The notes under the pieces were generated by a model. The model saw only the letters and a program-made list of their open reading frames with translations. It had not been told where the DNA came from and did not search any database. A program made the position numbers and the translations under genes. Of a stretch of 64,000 bases of DNA, positions 47,004 to 59,189 are shown piece by piece. The stretch's first letter is position 1, and each line of letters begins with the position of its first letter. The stretch comes from Dryococelus australis (lineage: Eukaryota; Arthropoda; Insecta; Phasmatodea; Phasmatidae). The stretch spans positions 79,919,895 to 79,983,894 of the forward strand of contig CM056995.1 in the NCBI GenBank assembly GCA_029891345.1. Reading direction: 5' to 3'.

Positions 47004-49051
47004 GTGATTTATTTATGTGTTTAGTTAAACAATTATAGCAGCCCATTTCGGGAGAAGGTGCAGCAATGGCCAGCGTGGTGGGTTAGGGGTAAATGAGGAA
47101 ACCAAAGGCCTGAAGGTGAGGATGAAAGGAATTTTAGGCCATTCTTAATGTTTGAGTTGGGTTGGAGCTCCCTTAGGGTCGCGCGAAGAGAGGCGAGGTT
47201 GGTCGGGATGGAGGATGGAGGAAGTTAAGTGGACAGTTAGCCAATGGGCTGTATAGGAGAAGAGGTACAAATGGTAGAATGTTTCAGAGGTTGCAGTGGC
47301 AGATGGAAAGGGAAGGCAGTCTGTGATGGTGAAGGTGGTTGGTCGATCTGGAAAGGAACTGGATAGTGAAAACGGATGAGGGAAAGAAGTACTTGCTACC
47401 AGGCGTGTTTAGGCGTAGGATGTACTTTTTACATTAGCTGAAACACAACACAAGTAGAGGAAAAAATCCCTGCAAACTTGATATTTTAGCAGTGGGTCAA
47501 TTTCGTACTCTGTTATCTCTGCCTGCCTTTCCTTTGCATTTTACTTAAATTTCATTTTTTTTTTTTGGCCTACAATACAAGATTTGCCAGAATTCACTAT
47601 TTAAAAACTTGGAGCATAACTCAAATTGAGGTTCTGTTGTAAACCAAAATTTTTATATGGAAGTAAAAGTGAAAAACTGTTGCACATATAAAGTGGGGCC
47701 ATGGTGGTATAGTGGTTAGACTACTTGCCTTCCACCTAGATGAACTGGGTTTGTTTCCTGGTGGAGAGTCTCCGGGATTTTTCACTATATGGGAATTGTG
47801 CCAGATGATGCTGCTGGTTGGGGTGTTTTTTTTATCCCCCCCCCCCCCCCTACCCCACACACACATTTCATTCCTGTGTTGCTCCATACTAACCTTCATC
47901 GACTCTCAGGACCTCAATGTTAAGAGCCGCCCAAATCCATTTACTTACTCATCCTTTACATATAAATGATATCATTTTAGAAAAACGTGTATGTCTATTT
48001 TGTGTTTTATTATTTTCTTTAATAAGTAATTACGTGTAGTAGGCTACAGAGAAACCTGGTTATATGGTGTTCTTAGCTTTCTCTTTGGGGATAGTTATGA
48101 CATTCAAAATTATGTGTACTGAAAGGCTCATTAACACATTATATCAATATGGAGTACATACATAAAACCCTCAAGAATAAACAGAAATCAATCAAAACTT
48201 GCAATACTCCATCACAGGTAAGTACTTACACATTTACCTTTCTATGGATTGTCTGTCTAAGATAGGCTGAACAAAGCATAGCGATAGACAGCAAGACATA
48301 TAGCCTACCTTTTTTTTTATAGGCCTAATTCATACAGGAATTCAATATCTACATGAAATGCACACAAGTACGCTGGTTGAACAAGATATATTTACTATCA
48401 TGCTGAGAACATATTAAATTAAAACACATTAAATTACACCCTTGTGAATAGCTATACTCATAATTACACATTGATTTTCAATAGCTTTTATACTGATTCT
48501 GAATGGTATGCATGTAATGAAAATTTTCTCAGAGCAATAAAAAAATAATTATCTCTCTCAGAATGAAAAACTAAGAGACAAGTTTTAATGAAAGAAATTT
48601 CAAAGTCCTGATAACACAAATTAGTCTTGTAGCAAAAGTTTATGCAACAGTTCATTTCACTATTTAGAAAGAATTGGTTTGGTAAAGTTTCATTTTCTTT
48701 TGGCTAGCTATGAGATTAATAGACTCAATTCTCAGATCACTGGGTCTATGAAAAATTAAAAATGAGAATTTCTGTGGTTCAGATCCTTCAGCCGTGGATT
48801 TGGGTTTTTACAGGGGCCATGGTACTTACATGGAAGGCACTGCATTGACTGCTTCAGTCGGTGGCGTGGTAGAGCAAGTGAACAAGCTTATATCCGTGCG
48901 GCCAGTGAAGGCGCGGTACAACGGTGAGATTGGAGACGTAGTGGTGGGGAGGATCTCGGAAGTCCAGCAGAAGAGGTGGAAGGTCGACACCAATTCCCGG
49001 TTGGACTCTGTCCTGCTTCTTTCTTCTGTTAACCTGCCTGGGGGAGAGCTG
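46879..49051 (+). CDS. EXOSC2: Exosome complex component RRP4, 5' part (two exons in view)
   Basis: RRP4 is one of the three S1/KH cap subunits of the RNA exosome and helps guide RNA into the 3'-5' degradation core. Joining 46879-47003 and 48814-49051 gives residues 1-121 of a protein that is about 290 aa in other animals. The N-terminal domain reads LFTPGEIITADSGFMRGHGT. The S1-domain region contains VNKLISV, YNGEIGDVVVGRI and the diagnostic EVQQKRWKVDTNSRLDSVLL, followed by NLPGGEL. The start ATG is directly preceded by an in-frame TAA, has a weak context (T at -3), and gives a normal-length N-terminus. The intron interrupts the Arg of FMRGHG in phase 2. The C-terminal S1/KH exons were not found before 64,000. 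Confidence 0.93.
47055..47420 (+). mobile_element. Diverged LINE 3' fragment
   Basis: It aligns by eye with 45,080-45,440 of the LINE copy. Shared features are GGTGCAG, the LGWSSL-RRE peptide, GTATAGGAGAAGAGG versus GTATTTAGAGGAAGAGG, AGGCAGTC and the downstream GAACTGG/GGAACG block. It is heavily diverged and noncoding. Confidence 0.6.
47693..47957 (+). mobile_element. tRNA-derived SINE, full length
   Basis: The head GTGGGGCCATGGTGGTATAG plus TGGTTAGAC contains a pol III A box, and CTGGGTTTGTTTCC is a B box about 35 bp later, as in a tRNA-related head. The body continues to a conserved tail with TAAGAGCCGCCCAAAT. A perfect 9-bp direct repeat, ACATATAAA, flanks it (47684-47692 and 47958-47966). 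A poly-C run lies inside. A second copy is at 61,746-61,965. Confidence 0.9.
48814..49051 (+). CDS. EXOSC2: RRP4 exon 2 (residues 42-121)
   Basis: The acceptor reads TGGGTTTTTACAG. The first G completes the split Arg, then GHGTYMEGTALTASVGG follows, and the exon ends SSVNLPGGEL at a GTAATC donor in phase 0. The QQKRWKVDTNSRLDS motif is nearly invariant in RRP4 orthologues. An ATG upstream of the acceptor is in frame by chance and is not the start. Confidence 0.94.
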
Positions 49052-49489
49052 GTAATCTATCCTCTTTATATAATCTGACAGGTTTTTATTTTCCTAAGTG
49101 GTTGGGTAAAAAACATTTGGGAACTACTCTAAATGCTTTTTAGGGCATTTATAAATAAAAGTTTAGTTTTAAAATGTTTTTTCAGTTTATTTAATGCATC
49201 ACAGATAAGTTGAACAAACGTGTCTGTTTACACATACATATTTAGACATACTGATGGGGGTTTTTTTTTTTTGTTGAAGAACAATAGGCAGCTGGAAATC
49301 ATTAATGAATTAATATTTTGTTAAAATTTTGCATTATACCGTGGAAATATTCAGCACTGCATTAAGAGAAATTGTGTTTAAAAAAATTTATAACCACAAG
49401 AAACCAGTGTTAGCTGTCACTTGTTCCATTTACATCTTGTGTTCCTCAGTGGTCATAGCACCATAACCTTTTCTCGATAGAAATTGCCT

Positions 49490-50400
49490 CTTTGTTTTAT
49501 CTTTCATAATATTGGACATGTAATCTCAGATCCGTCACCAGCATCCCATTCACTTTTATATTTGGCGGTGGTGTTGCGTTCTTCATTTTTCCTGCAATTA
49601 TCTTGTCTACTACCCAAAAAGGGTCCTCATTTCCTACCCTGTTGACAAAATCTGTCCAAGACTGTCTTTTCTTTTGCCTGACCCTATTGAAATAAAGTCG
49701 TCGCCAGAGCTTGTCTTCCTTCACTTCTCGACCTGTGAATCCTCCTCCTCTCTCTTTGCAGGCTCTTCCTTTTTTCCTCCAGCTCGTGGTCCCACCAGCT
49801 GAGGTATGGAAGTCTTTGCCTTGTTCAGCGAAGTACCTCTTCACAGGTCCCCTTGATCGTATTGGTGACTTCTTCGATTCACTCTTGCAAACTCCCACAT
49901 TGGAAGACTGCATTATTCTTGGCCATTATCCTCAACAGGTTCAGGTCAAAAGATCGCCAATCCGCATTGTGGTGCACATCTCACTTCTGGTTCCGACTCC
50001 TCTTGCTGCTGCAAGAGACTCCCATTCTTTGTTCCAGAGAGCCTCATCTCAAAGATTGTAAGCCTGTGATCACTGAAGCTATCGTCGGTAACATGCCAGT
50101 TACTCACCATGCCATTAGATCTCCTTGTTCTGGGGGTTATATCAATATTATCATCAGAGCCATGTGCATGCGATTCTTATGTAGGGAGTTGTCCTTCCGC
50201 GTTCAATTTTTCCTAGTAACTTACACATCCAAAATCACGTCCCATCTGTCGAGTTGGTCTTGTGTTTCCTCACTAAACTGGAAATAGGACACAAACCAAA
50301 CCTTTAAATCCTTTATCTGCACTTGCATATACACATGGTGCTTATTTGAGAGGCTGGACATCATCATAACGTCCATCTCTGGGTTTGTCCTCACTATTCC
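49490..50400 (-). mobile_element. R1-like LINE fragment (endonuclease to pre-RT region)
   Basis: The minus strand reads GAGIVRTNPEMDVMMMSSLS followed by VQIKDLKVWFVSYFQFSEE and LDRWDVILD, which is the AP-endonuclease region of R1-clade elements. Further down, SWTDFVNRVGNEDPFWVV, KIIAGKM and KVNGMLVTD are the pre-RT linker. The frames are interrupted and the RT is missing. It directly abuts the LTR repeat at 50,400. Confidence 0.8.
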
Positions 50401-52031
50401 AGCCCCTAGTTGTGTACAGCTAGATCGACTGGGTTTGTAAACTTGAAATCCCACTCTGGTGTTCCGCATCCAGGCAAATGAACGGCGGTGGATGGAACTG
50501 TTGGCAGTCGCCAGCGGTGTAACAGAGCTTAGCATTCGACACACTGTTCACGTCAGTGAGATCCAGGTGAGTTTTTGACCATGGGTTAATTGACAAAGAC
50601 AATCGCCTCTCCAACCTGGCCATTCTCGAGCGGGTTTGGAGTAAGGGACGATCCAAGACACTTGATTCCACAGGTAGAAAAAGTGTTCCTACGGTATTTT
50701 GACCCAGCAAGATAACCAATATATTTTGCCGGCAGATGTAGATTTGCCTTTTAAGATGTGGTGAAATTTCCTTTGTGGCTTTAACACGCGCAACCGGCTT
50801 TACCCTAATATAAAAGTGAGCACACTGAATTACCACGTAAAGGTCTAAAGAGCTGGGATCACCAAAACTAGGGTGTGTAGGATCACCTACCATATAAATT
50901 TCATATAAATCGTACGTTTCATTAAACATGAAATTATGAATACGTGACTCCACACTCTCCTAAATAAAAATATTAAATATATAATAATTTTAGAAATATT
51001 GCAGTAGATGAGTTTACATTAACCCAGGTGAAAGTAACCTGGTAAATAGTAATTTGTAAATGAATAAAATTCAGGTGAAGGAAAATTAACTAAAAGAAAA
51101 CTAACCAAAACTAATTATCCATATTTGAATAGACAGGGAATGTCTGGAAGGGACCTAGTTAACAACAAAGGTTTCTTTACCGAAGGGCAAAGTAGGATGG
51201 CAAAGCAAGGGCCATAAGAGTTTCCCAGAAGGGGACGTTGTCGTCGTGGCCTACTGCTACGTGGGGGGTACAGTGGTAGAAGTAGGTTGAGGTTGAGGAG
51301 TGGTTAGAGACAATGTCGGCGGGACCGTCCTCTGGCTGGCGGAGGTTGTTTAAGTGGAAAACCTTTAGAAGGCGATGGTCCTCCAGTGCTGCTGGAGTCA
51401 TCAACGGCCACTGGATCTTCTGTGGTCACCGGCACAGTTGAACAACTCTGCACTTGGCTAACACCCTCTTAATTCACAGCAGTGAGATATTTAGCAGACT
51501 GCCTTGAGACCAGCGCTGGAGCTCCATTTATACTAAATTTTCCAGCCTGGCGATTCTCAGAAGGGTGAAGGGGGAATCATCCCTGTTCCTAGGGGTTTGG
51601 AAGCTCCAACGTCACACGTGGGTCCCTGGATCCTTATCTGAGCGGTACTTGAGCAGAAGGCGATGTCATACCTTGCCCTTTTGCGCTTGGAGAGGCTGTG
51701 ACTCTCCACGGGGTGGCCTGTTACCCTTCAGCAGCGCAAAGTTTAAATATCACGGCCGTCCTGCGGGAGCGGTAAATTTGAAATGGGGGCTCTTCGGAGA
51801 GGGGCGATGATGAGACAGCTTCTATATGAGATGTGCTGAACAGTAAAAGCTGAGATCACATGGTTGGAGGTTATGTTGAGGCTCTGTCAACTTTGGGTAG
51901 ACCACTTGTCCTGCCTCCATTACTGTTTTAATTGAGAGGAGACTTGCCCATCAGGTGATTGTGGCTCAAGATGGGGCAAAGTTGTTTGGCAGTGTGCGCT
52001 TCCCAAAAGTCCAGGAATGTGTCACGCATCA
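50400..52031 (-). repeat. Long terminal direct repeat, downstream copy
   Basis: About 1.6 kb. It shares with the other copy GTACAGCTAGATC, TCTCCAACCTGGC, CCAATATATTTTRCCGGCAG, TCACCAAAACTAG, CTGGATCCTTATCTGAG and the CCCATCAGGTGA/CCATTGGGTGAA-to-GTGTCA end. It carries about 110 bp near 50,455-50,565 that the other copy lacks. In the element's direction it begins TGA, fitting a TG start. Confidence 0.75.
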
Positions 52032-54789
52032 GTCGCCTTTCCTCTGTTTCGACGAAGGCCCAGCTTGGTGAGTGGAAAGGTGAATTTCTAGATGGTCAAT
52101 ATGGATCAGGCCCATGGGACTATAAGTGGCTTTGATTTTGTAACTGTATCGGTTCTGCATGCGAGCGGATTAGGGAACACTGTGTGGTGAGCCGTTATCT
52201 CCCCTCCTGCTCTGGGAGGAAGCATCTGACTTCTCTCTGCCACTTGGTTGATCGCTCTGTATCTCTTTCTTTTCACGTGCTCCTGTTTCTATTCGCTTCT
52301 CCCTTGCTTCCCCTCGTCAGCATCCTCTAGCAACAGGCGATGTCTTGGTGTCAGCTGATTGGCTTTGGGTCCGTTGCACACTTGCTGCAGGGAGGCAGGC
52401 GTAGTTGGGGTAAGGAAAGAGAGAAATGGTCATGGCACGTGATAGACAAAGTGATTGACGTGTATGTGTTGGATTTCTAGCATGTAAGGGGTCGTGTGCC
52501 TTTTTTTAAATTTTGCAGTGCCCGTTCATAAGTCTTGGCAAGGGGTATGGTTGCGTACAATATTCAATTACATAACTCCCAAAAAAGGGAAGAAAATGAA
52601 ATCACATCCTGAAACAACTCGACACTAAGGCAGGCAAAGGTCCCCCTCATACAAAAAGGACAGGAAAACAAAGCTGTTGTTTACTGTGAGGAGAACAGAA
52701 AAGTTAAACACGTTGCCGGTGCCTGTGTGTATTACACAATAAACGTGGAGAGGTGGGTAGACCTTCCTTGTCTACACCTGATCTAAGCTTTCCCTATAGC
52801 AGTTTATGTATGAAGTAACCAATGAATTTTATGTTTATAGTTACGTTACGGCTAACCTAACTGTCGTGTGAGAGTCACTCAATTTCAAGTTTTACAATGA
52901 TCATACATGGACACTGCCCTCTCCAATTTTTATAGCATGATTTGAGTACTGATACCTCATATTATTAATTAATTAGAATACCTCAGAAAATTAACCATTA
53001 GATATTTAAGAGCTTATGTTTGTAATTGCTTATCAAATGTCATTGCGTAATCTGAGGCATTTTTGGTTTAACAATCATTAAGAGGAGTATGCATTGAAAC
53101 ATTTTGTGTGGAATCGTTGTTTGCGCGTATTCACTTATCTTGGTAAATATATGTTCTGTAAATACGACTTTGTGCTAGAAAAGGTAGAAAACAATTATCT
53201 ATGTTTTTACTTTTAACATATTTACAATATTTTTGGAGAAAAAAATTCGTGAAAATGGTCAAATATTGAATTTTTAAAGCTTGCCTATGCAGTTTCCTTA
53301 AGTGGCAAGAGAAAAGTACAAACATACAGGCGTAGTTTAATCTGTGTGCTTTCATTTCATGTAATAAAATCCCACTGTTACAGATCTGATTTGCACAGTA
53401 TAGGACCATGAGGGAAACACTGCAGGCCTTGCGTGTAAGAGTGATGAGGCACTAGGCGTGCATATTTGTGTTGCCTGTATCACTCCCTTACTTCTTGACC
53501 TTGAATTCGCAGGTGCACACTCCTCTTAAATGGAGGTATCCGGTGAAAGAATATATACTTTGGAGATGAATGATTATTTAACAATCCTTGAATTATGAGG
53601 TATGTATTGATTATTAATTTTATGTAAAGCAAAGTACCTCAAAAGCATGAACAACATTAATAAATAACATTTCAAATACACTTATTCTAAGTTTTCTACA
53701 CACCGAATCTACTGGTTATTTAAACATTTCAACTACGCATTATACACTCAATTGACTTTACTTTAACTTTTTTTTTTTTTTTTCAAGGTATGTCTTAACA
53801 GCATCTCAATTTTATGATGAACTAACCTAATATAATTATTCCTCAGGCCTAATTTACTCATTCCTATCCTAATACAATTGCATGAATATTATTAACGTGG
53901 CGTGATTATTTACATTTCCTACGTAAGTGGCAATTATTCTTACCCTAGTTTATATACAATTCCAACTGAACTTGAATAATATATTTAACCCTACATTAAC
54001 ACATATTTCTATTCTAATTTGGGATCTATCCATTTACTTTAACATATGGCACACTGGAAGAGGCGTTCAGAATTTTCATACCTTGAATATAACCGTTCTT
54101 TATAATGGCCCAGAGGTCAGTTCTTGCCTTCTCAGTATTTAAAGTCAACCATCAATAATAATAATCCACTAATATGTACAACAGAACAAGCGCTCACACA
54201 AAGAAAGTTAATTACTTCATTAAATTGCTTTAAGACAGCAGCAACTTGACAGTACGCTCTTTAGCAAAGTGTAATTATAACTCCAGCTCGCAGAGTATGC
54301 CACACATACCCTTGTGAATCAAGAATCTATTCTGATTACTGTGCCGCATAAGGAGAGATGATTCTAATAGTATACGTAGTCAAATTTTTTCCACTTAACC
54401 CTAATTTAGCCTAATATATACCCTAGTAAAGAATTTACTTTATACTTGGCTTACAAATAGCCCTACTAATTAACACATTACTCTACATTTCTAATATTCT
54501 ACAGGCATTATTTACAACACTTTTTGTTTTAAGTTCAGACATTTTTCACAGATGTGCGTTTCATTTCTTAGGTACGGGCCTCTGGTGTTGGGAAGGTCAA
54601 TGATTGGGCATGTAGTGTCTCTGTCACTGGTGCGTTCGCCGGTCACTGTACAGGGTTTTGCACTTCTGTCTGAATGTTCACTTCCCACACACTTTATCAG
54701 GGGGTGTGGTATCACAAAGTTCTTCCCCTTGGACTATTCAGTAATACTTCTAATTGGAGTTCCACCATCATTTCACTGGTGGAGAAATG
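52032..54789. other. AT-rich stretch inside the LTR-bounded region
   Basis: 52,032-52,560 is moderately GC-rich and element-like. 52,560-54,540 is AT-rich, has a T-run near 53,770, and resembles ordinary intron DNA. No coding capacity was recognised. Confidence 0.4.
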
Positions 54790-57700
54790 TCAGTCTAGTT
54801 GTACCACTGCATTGGGACTCCCACGCAACCTGCCTAATTTTGCACTGAAAAAGTTTATGTAAAGTTCACTCATTAGGCCGTTTCTGGCTGCGGTGTTACT
54901 TTCGTTCTCCCCGTTTCTGTGGATGGCCCTTTTTTCTGGATGGCTGGCGTTGCGAAACTGGCCACCGATATCCGGACGAGCGCCTCCACGGGTGGTTCTC
55001 TGTAGTAGCCCGGCACATGGAGAATGCAGCTGATGCACATTGGCAATTCTCGTCTCTGAGTGCCAGTTTCTGCAGTGGTAGTTCCGGCAAGAACCGAAAC
55101 AAAGTTGGTGCGCGATCGGGAGCTGCTTGGGAGACCCTCCTTGGGTGGAGACGTCAAAGTTGAAGCAACTGGCACTAGTATAGCTGGTGTGGCCTCCGCC
55201 ATGCTGTCGACTCGCACTGGCTGGCATGATCTGGTGCGTGCCCCGGTACCTAGATGCACCAAAGCTGGTCCGGCCTCAGGAGGGCTTGAAGTGGTGAAGT
55301 TGCATCCCGGCGAGGGTACACAATGGTTGAAGGAGAGGTACAACAGGTACCTCACCATGGTGGATGACCATGATGATAAGTGCCTCCTCCGTCTGCGTTG
55401 ACCAGAGAGGCTGGTGATTGGATGGCCTTGGAACTGCTGCTGCAGAAAGGGTTCCTAGTGGGGCAGTGGCCCCGACTTCCCTTGACAGCAGGCCATCTGC
55501 GGCTGGTGAGGGTGGTGAAGACTTGGCTGCCACATCGTCATCTCTACCCTCGAAGATTCCTACGTCTCCTGGTGGTGACGTAGCAGGGACGGATCATGGT
55601 GGTAAGGACAGATCGGCTTCATCGATCTCCTGTCCCTGCAAGTTTTCCATTTCCTGCACGCAAGGTAAAGTACACAAAGCCACGGCACTGTCTATTGTTG
55701 CTTTCCCCTTGTCGGTCAGATCCTTGCGGGTATCCGCAGCCAACAAAACAATTGTCAGGTACAAGGGCTTGTGAACAACCCCCATTTCCTTTAGTGTATG
55801 AGATTCGTCGACCTCGACTATTGTACTTGAAGGGGACTTGGCCCAAGCGGATACTACGCCTCTATTTTATCATCAGGTGGTTGGGTCATGGGGGCTTCTG
55901 ACAGAACCTTTCTGTTCTGAGGGCTTCCCCATGACTCCTGGAAAATGATAGGTTTCCAGAACATCCTGTTGCACTTAACCAACGTCCGTCAGTTATTGGG
56001 TTTATACGTTGAGGGCAATTTCTGAGTAGTCATGCCTCTCTGACATTCCTGGATTGTAGTATCCCTGCAAAAGGCAGAGGCGTTATCTCTCTGTATCGTG
56101 CCCATTGGAGGGTCGAGATCCCTGAAGTACACCTCAAAAAGACAGTGTGTCAATGGCAGTGTTCTGGTGGCCTTGCCACTCTGATAGTCCTGCCAGGTTG
56201 GAGCGCCCTTATTTATGAGAGGAGAATGATTCCCTTGTATGCTGCTCGTCGGATGTGCGGGCTCCCTGGACCTGAGAAGCTCAGATTATGGGGCAGGAGG
56301 TGGAGGAAGTGGGTAGTTCAGCTGTCGTCTCGCCTGACTGCGAGTTTTCTTGGGGGTGGTGATTTAGACTGAGATTTGGGGTGACTGTTAATTTCCCTCC
56401 TGTGATTTTGGGGCTTGAGGGGTGTCTCCACCCAGAGCTGGATGACACGAACTGGTAGTGGGGAGGGGTAGCAGCAACCCAGTTAGCATCCCAATCAACC
56501 ATCAAACTCCTGTCCTGCCACAGGAATGTTAGACTTTGCTGACAGTCTACGAGGCAGTGTTGAGACTGCAGCCAGGGCTGCCCCAAAATCACCTGTTCTA
56601 CAAGGTTGGTGCTACTAGGAAGGTGGCTTGGGTGGCTCTGTGATGGACAATCATGGTAAGAGTTATCTCCCCTGCATATTTTGCAGTGGAGGTTCGGTTG
56701 CGCCAACAAGACAGTCCTTACTATGGGGGTTAGGCTCGCTCATTGGTTAGGGGTTAGGAAGTCACTCCGTATAAAATTGCCGGTGGCGGCTATATCCAGC
56801 ACAGTCACAGCAATTATATTTTTTATTAGAACGGGTAAATGAGGCTTGTCCGGGGAAGGCTCTCGTGACTGAGAGTGTGAAGTTTGATCTGGGCATTGAT
56901 TGTCTGGGTCGGATCCTTAATTTTTCCAGGGCGTGGCGACGTGAACGACACTCACGTTTTTGTGGCTTCCCATCTCTGGCCTTGCTGGGCAGGGCAATTC
57001 CCATTGGAAAGTCTCTCCAGGCGGTCCTGGTGAGAGGTGGCGAGAGGAGGGGCGGACTGTGGACTTCCTGCTGCTTGGGAGGAGGGGGCAAGGCCACAAC
57101 CTTGGCGGCTCGTGCCCGCCGGTCTGAGCGTCTGTTCTCAGTTATTTCTTTCAACCTTCCCTGCTCACATGACAAACTCTTCCATTGTCTGCGGTTTCGG
57201 GGCAATTAGGAATTTCCGAAGAGAGGGGAACAGAGTGCATGTTGTGCTCCGAACACAACTCTCCTTGTTCTCGGCCAAGTAGAAGCATTTATACATTTGT
57301 GCCTTTCTACAAGTAAATATTTCAACTTCTTCCCCTGATCCCTGGATTCTTGCATGGATAGCTGAAACAAGACTTCCTCCCCAGTAAACTGTGAAGTCAT
57401 TTGATGGGGAAGTTGTTCCCACTCAGCAACAAACTCTCCAAATTTCGCCCACCATTCTTTGGCCTTACAATGGAGTTGGCGATGGGTTCTCTGAACCCAT
57501 TGCTTGCATGGAATGTCGTGCTTAGTTAGTTCCCTCTCGCATTCCTGTAAAAACACAACAGGGTCCTCTTGCAGCCTCCCTCTAAATTCTGGTAATTGGA
57601 ATTTGTAGAGGGTGTGCGAAAGCGCAAGACTGGATTGATGTCATAGGTTATGTCTACAGCCATTGCAATGGTATACCTGCCCAGGGCGAGTTATCTGCTT

Positions 57701-58970
57701 GTCCGGCCAACTTATACATGCCCAATAGTACTCAGATGCACAGGTGATGCACCTGACTGTAAACATAGCCTACCCATCACATTCAAGCCAGCTACATGTA
57801 GCTGCTTGTCAATCTCTAGAGGATACATAGTGGTATTCCAAACCATCTGTGTATCGGGAAATGCTACCCAATGTGAATGTAGTGCATTTCGTACAGTGCT
57901 CACAGTGGATTAGATATATGCCCGTGGCAGGGCATGAACCCACATCGCATCTTTCGGTGGCATCGTGAATATGGGGTCCGGGCGTTGTAGCCGTGGAGGT
58001 TCCATTTTCGCTCTGGTCAGAGTCAGACATGTTGCTCATCTAGCTGATGTTAGTCACCACAGGGTGTTTATTACAGCGGACTCCGTGAAGTCCTGGTAAG
58101 GTTAGGGGTTAGGGTGTTTTTATCGGTGGAATCCCTAAAGTCCAGTGGAGCGTATCAGATCCGTTTAGCATGCTCTAAATCAGCAGGATCTGCTATGCGC
58201 TTATCTTCTTAGCTGTAATAGCTCGAAGGTGATTGCTGGTATGAAATTGCGGGCAATGAGCAATGTGGTGATCACACTTGATCGTGTGATAGGAGTCTGG
58301 TATTTTATCTGTTTGGCTAAACACTAGAGACTGAGGGTTGTGGAAATCTAGCGTCGGCTACTTCCACTTCAACCCGTGGGTTACATGTGCGGACGTGTTG
58401 GTCGTGAACTAAATAAATTACTTGAGTGAAGCAGGTGTTTAACTGGTGACCAAGTTATTTTTCTGGGGGAAAGTACTGGCGTGCCTAACACCAATAAGCT
58501 ACAGGACACTGCGCCCCTTGAGGGTGCAACTGACACAAGGTATGCATCCCACAACCACCTCTAATACGGGAGTAACATTTAATTACTACACAAGGCGTGG
58601 TAGGCTCAGTCCAAACTGTGAAGGATAAGCTGCATACAACTTAGGCCAACACGTTCTCAGGAACTCATGACAGTTTGGGCAAGGTCCCTGTATAAAGCGA
58701 TATTCGCGTAGGTTTTCTGGTCAGGACAAAATCAAGTGTTCCAAGGGTTATCTTCCATCGCTTTACGTGGTGAGAGCTGAGTAGCGGTGCGTTGTTCCTT
58801 GTCGGCTGGCTGGTAGAAGCGGTCGGTGGTAGAACAGCAGCTGACACTGGTTGCGGCATAGTGGTGCTGACGTGATCCCCTTGAGGTAGATGTGGATGGA
58901 TTGAAGTATAAGTATCAGGCAGTAGAATAGGATTCAAACCAATGAGAGTTTGGTTAAAATTTAGAATCAA
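54790..58970 (-). pseudogene. Internal coding remnants of the LTR element (gag/protease-like)
   Basis: Minus-strand open stretches include a gag-type segment near 57,206-57,556 (ECERELTKHDIPCKQWVQRT), a zinc-knuckle-like HCKICRGDNSYHDCP near 56,680, and a protease-end-like VILGQPWLQSQHCLVDCQQS near 56,560-56,610. The order matches gag then protease. It is broken throughout. Confidence 0.55.
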
Positions 58971-59189
58971 TAAGTTTTCTAATCCTGGACGATCATTGGT
59001 TCTTGTCTGAGGTAAGAATAAGGTGTTTTCCTCCTCTACAGGTGGAGTCGGTAGATTTAAGAGATTGTGCTCTAATTATTTAAGGATCTGTATCAATTTG
59101 TACTTACGCCATCCTTTCTTTGGGTAAGACATGAAGGGCACAAAATAAGAAAGAGAAACTGAATTAAAGCGAAGCCGGTGAAAGAGTAT

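Larger units (their letters stand above)
47004..48813 (+). other. RRP4 intron 1
   Basis: A 1.8-kb GT-AG intron holding a LINE fragment and a SINE. The remainder (47,970-48,810) is AT-rich. Confidence 0.9.

Noticed and set aside
47695-47765. A functional tRNA gene.
   Set aside because: A- and B-box-like sequences are present, but the arms do not close into a cloverleaf and the segment is the head of a SINE with target duplications.
48794-48813. ATG upstream of RRP4 exon 2 as the gene start.
   Set aside because: It lies in the intron before the acceptor TTTTTACAG. A separate upstream exon at 46,879-47,003 supplies the conserved N-terminus in matching phase.
55060-57300. Several overlapping plus-strand ORFs of 60-120 codons.
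   Set aside because: They mirror minus-strand remnants of the LTR-element fossil and show no domain of their own.
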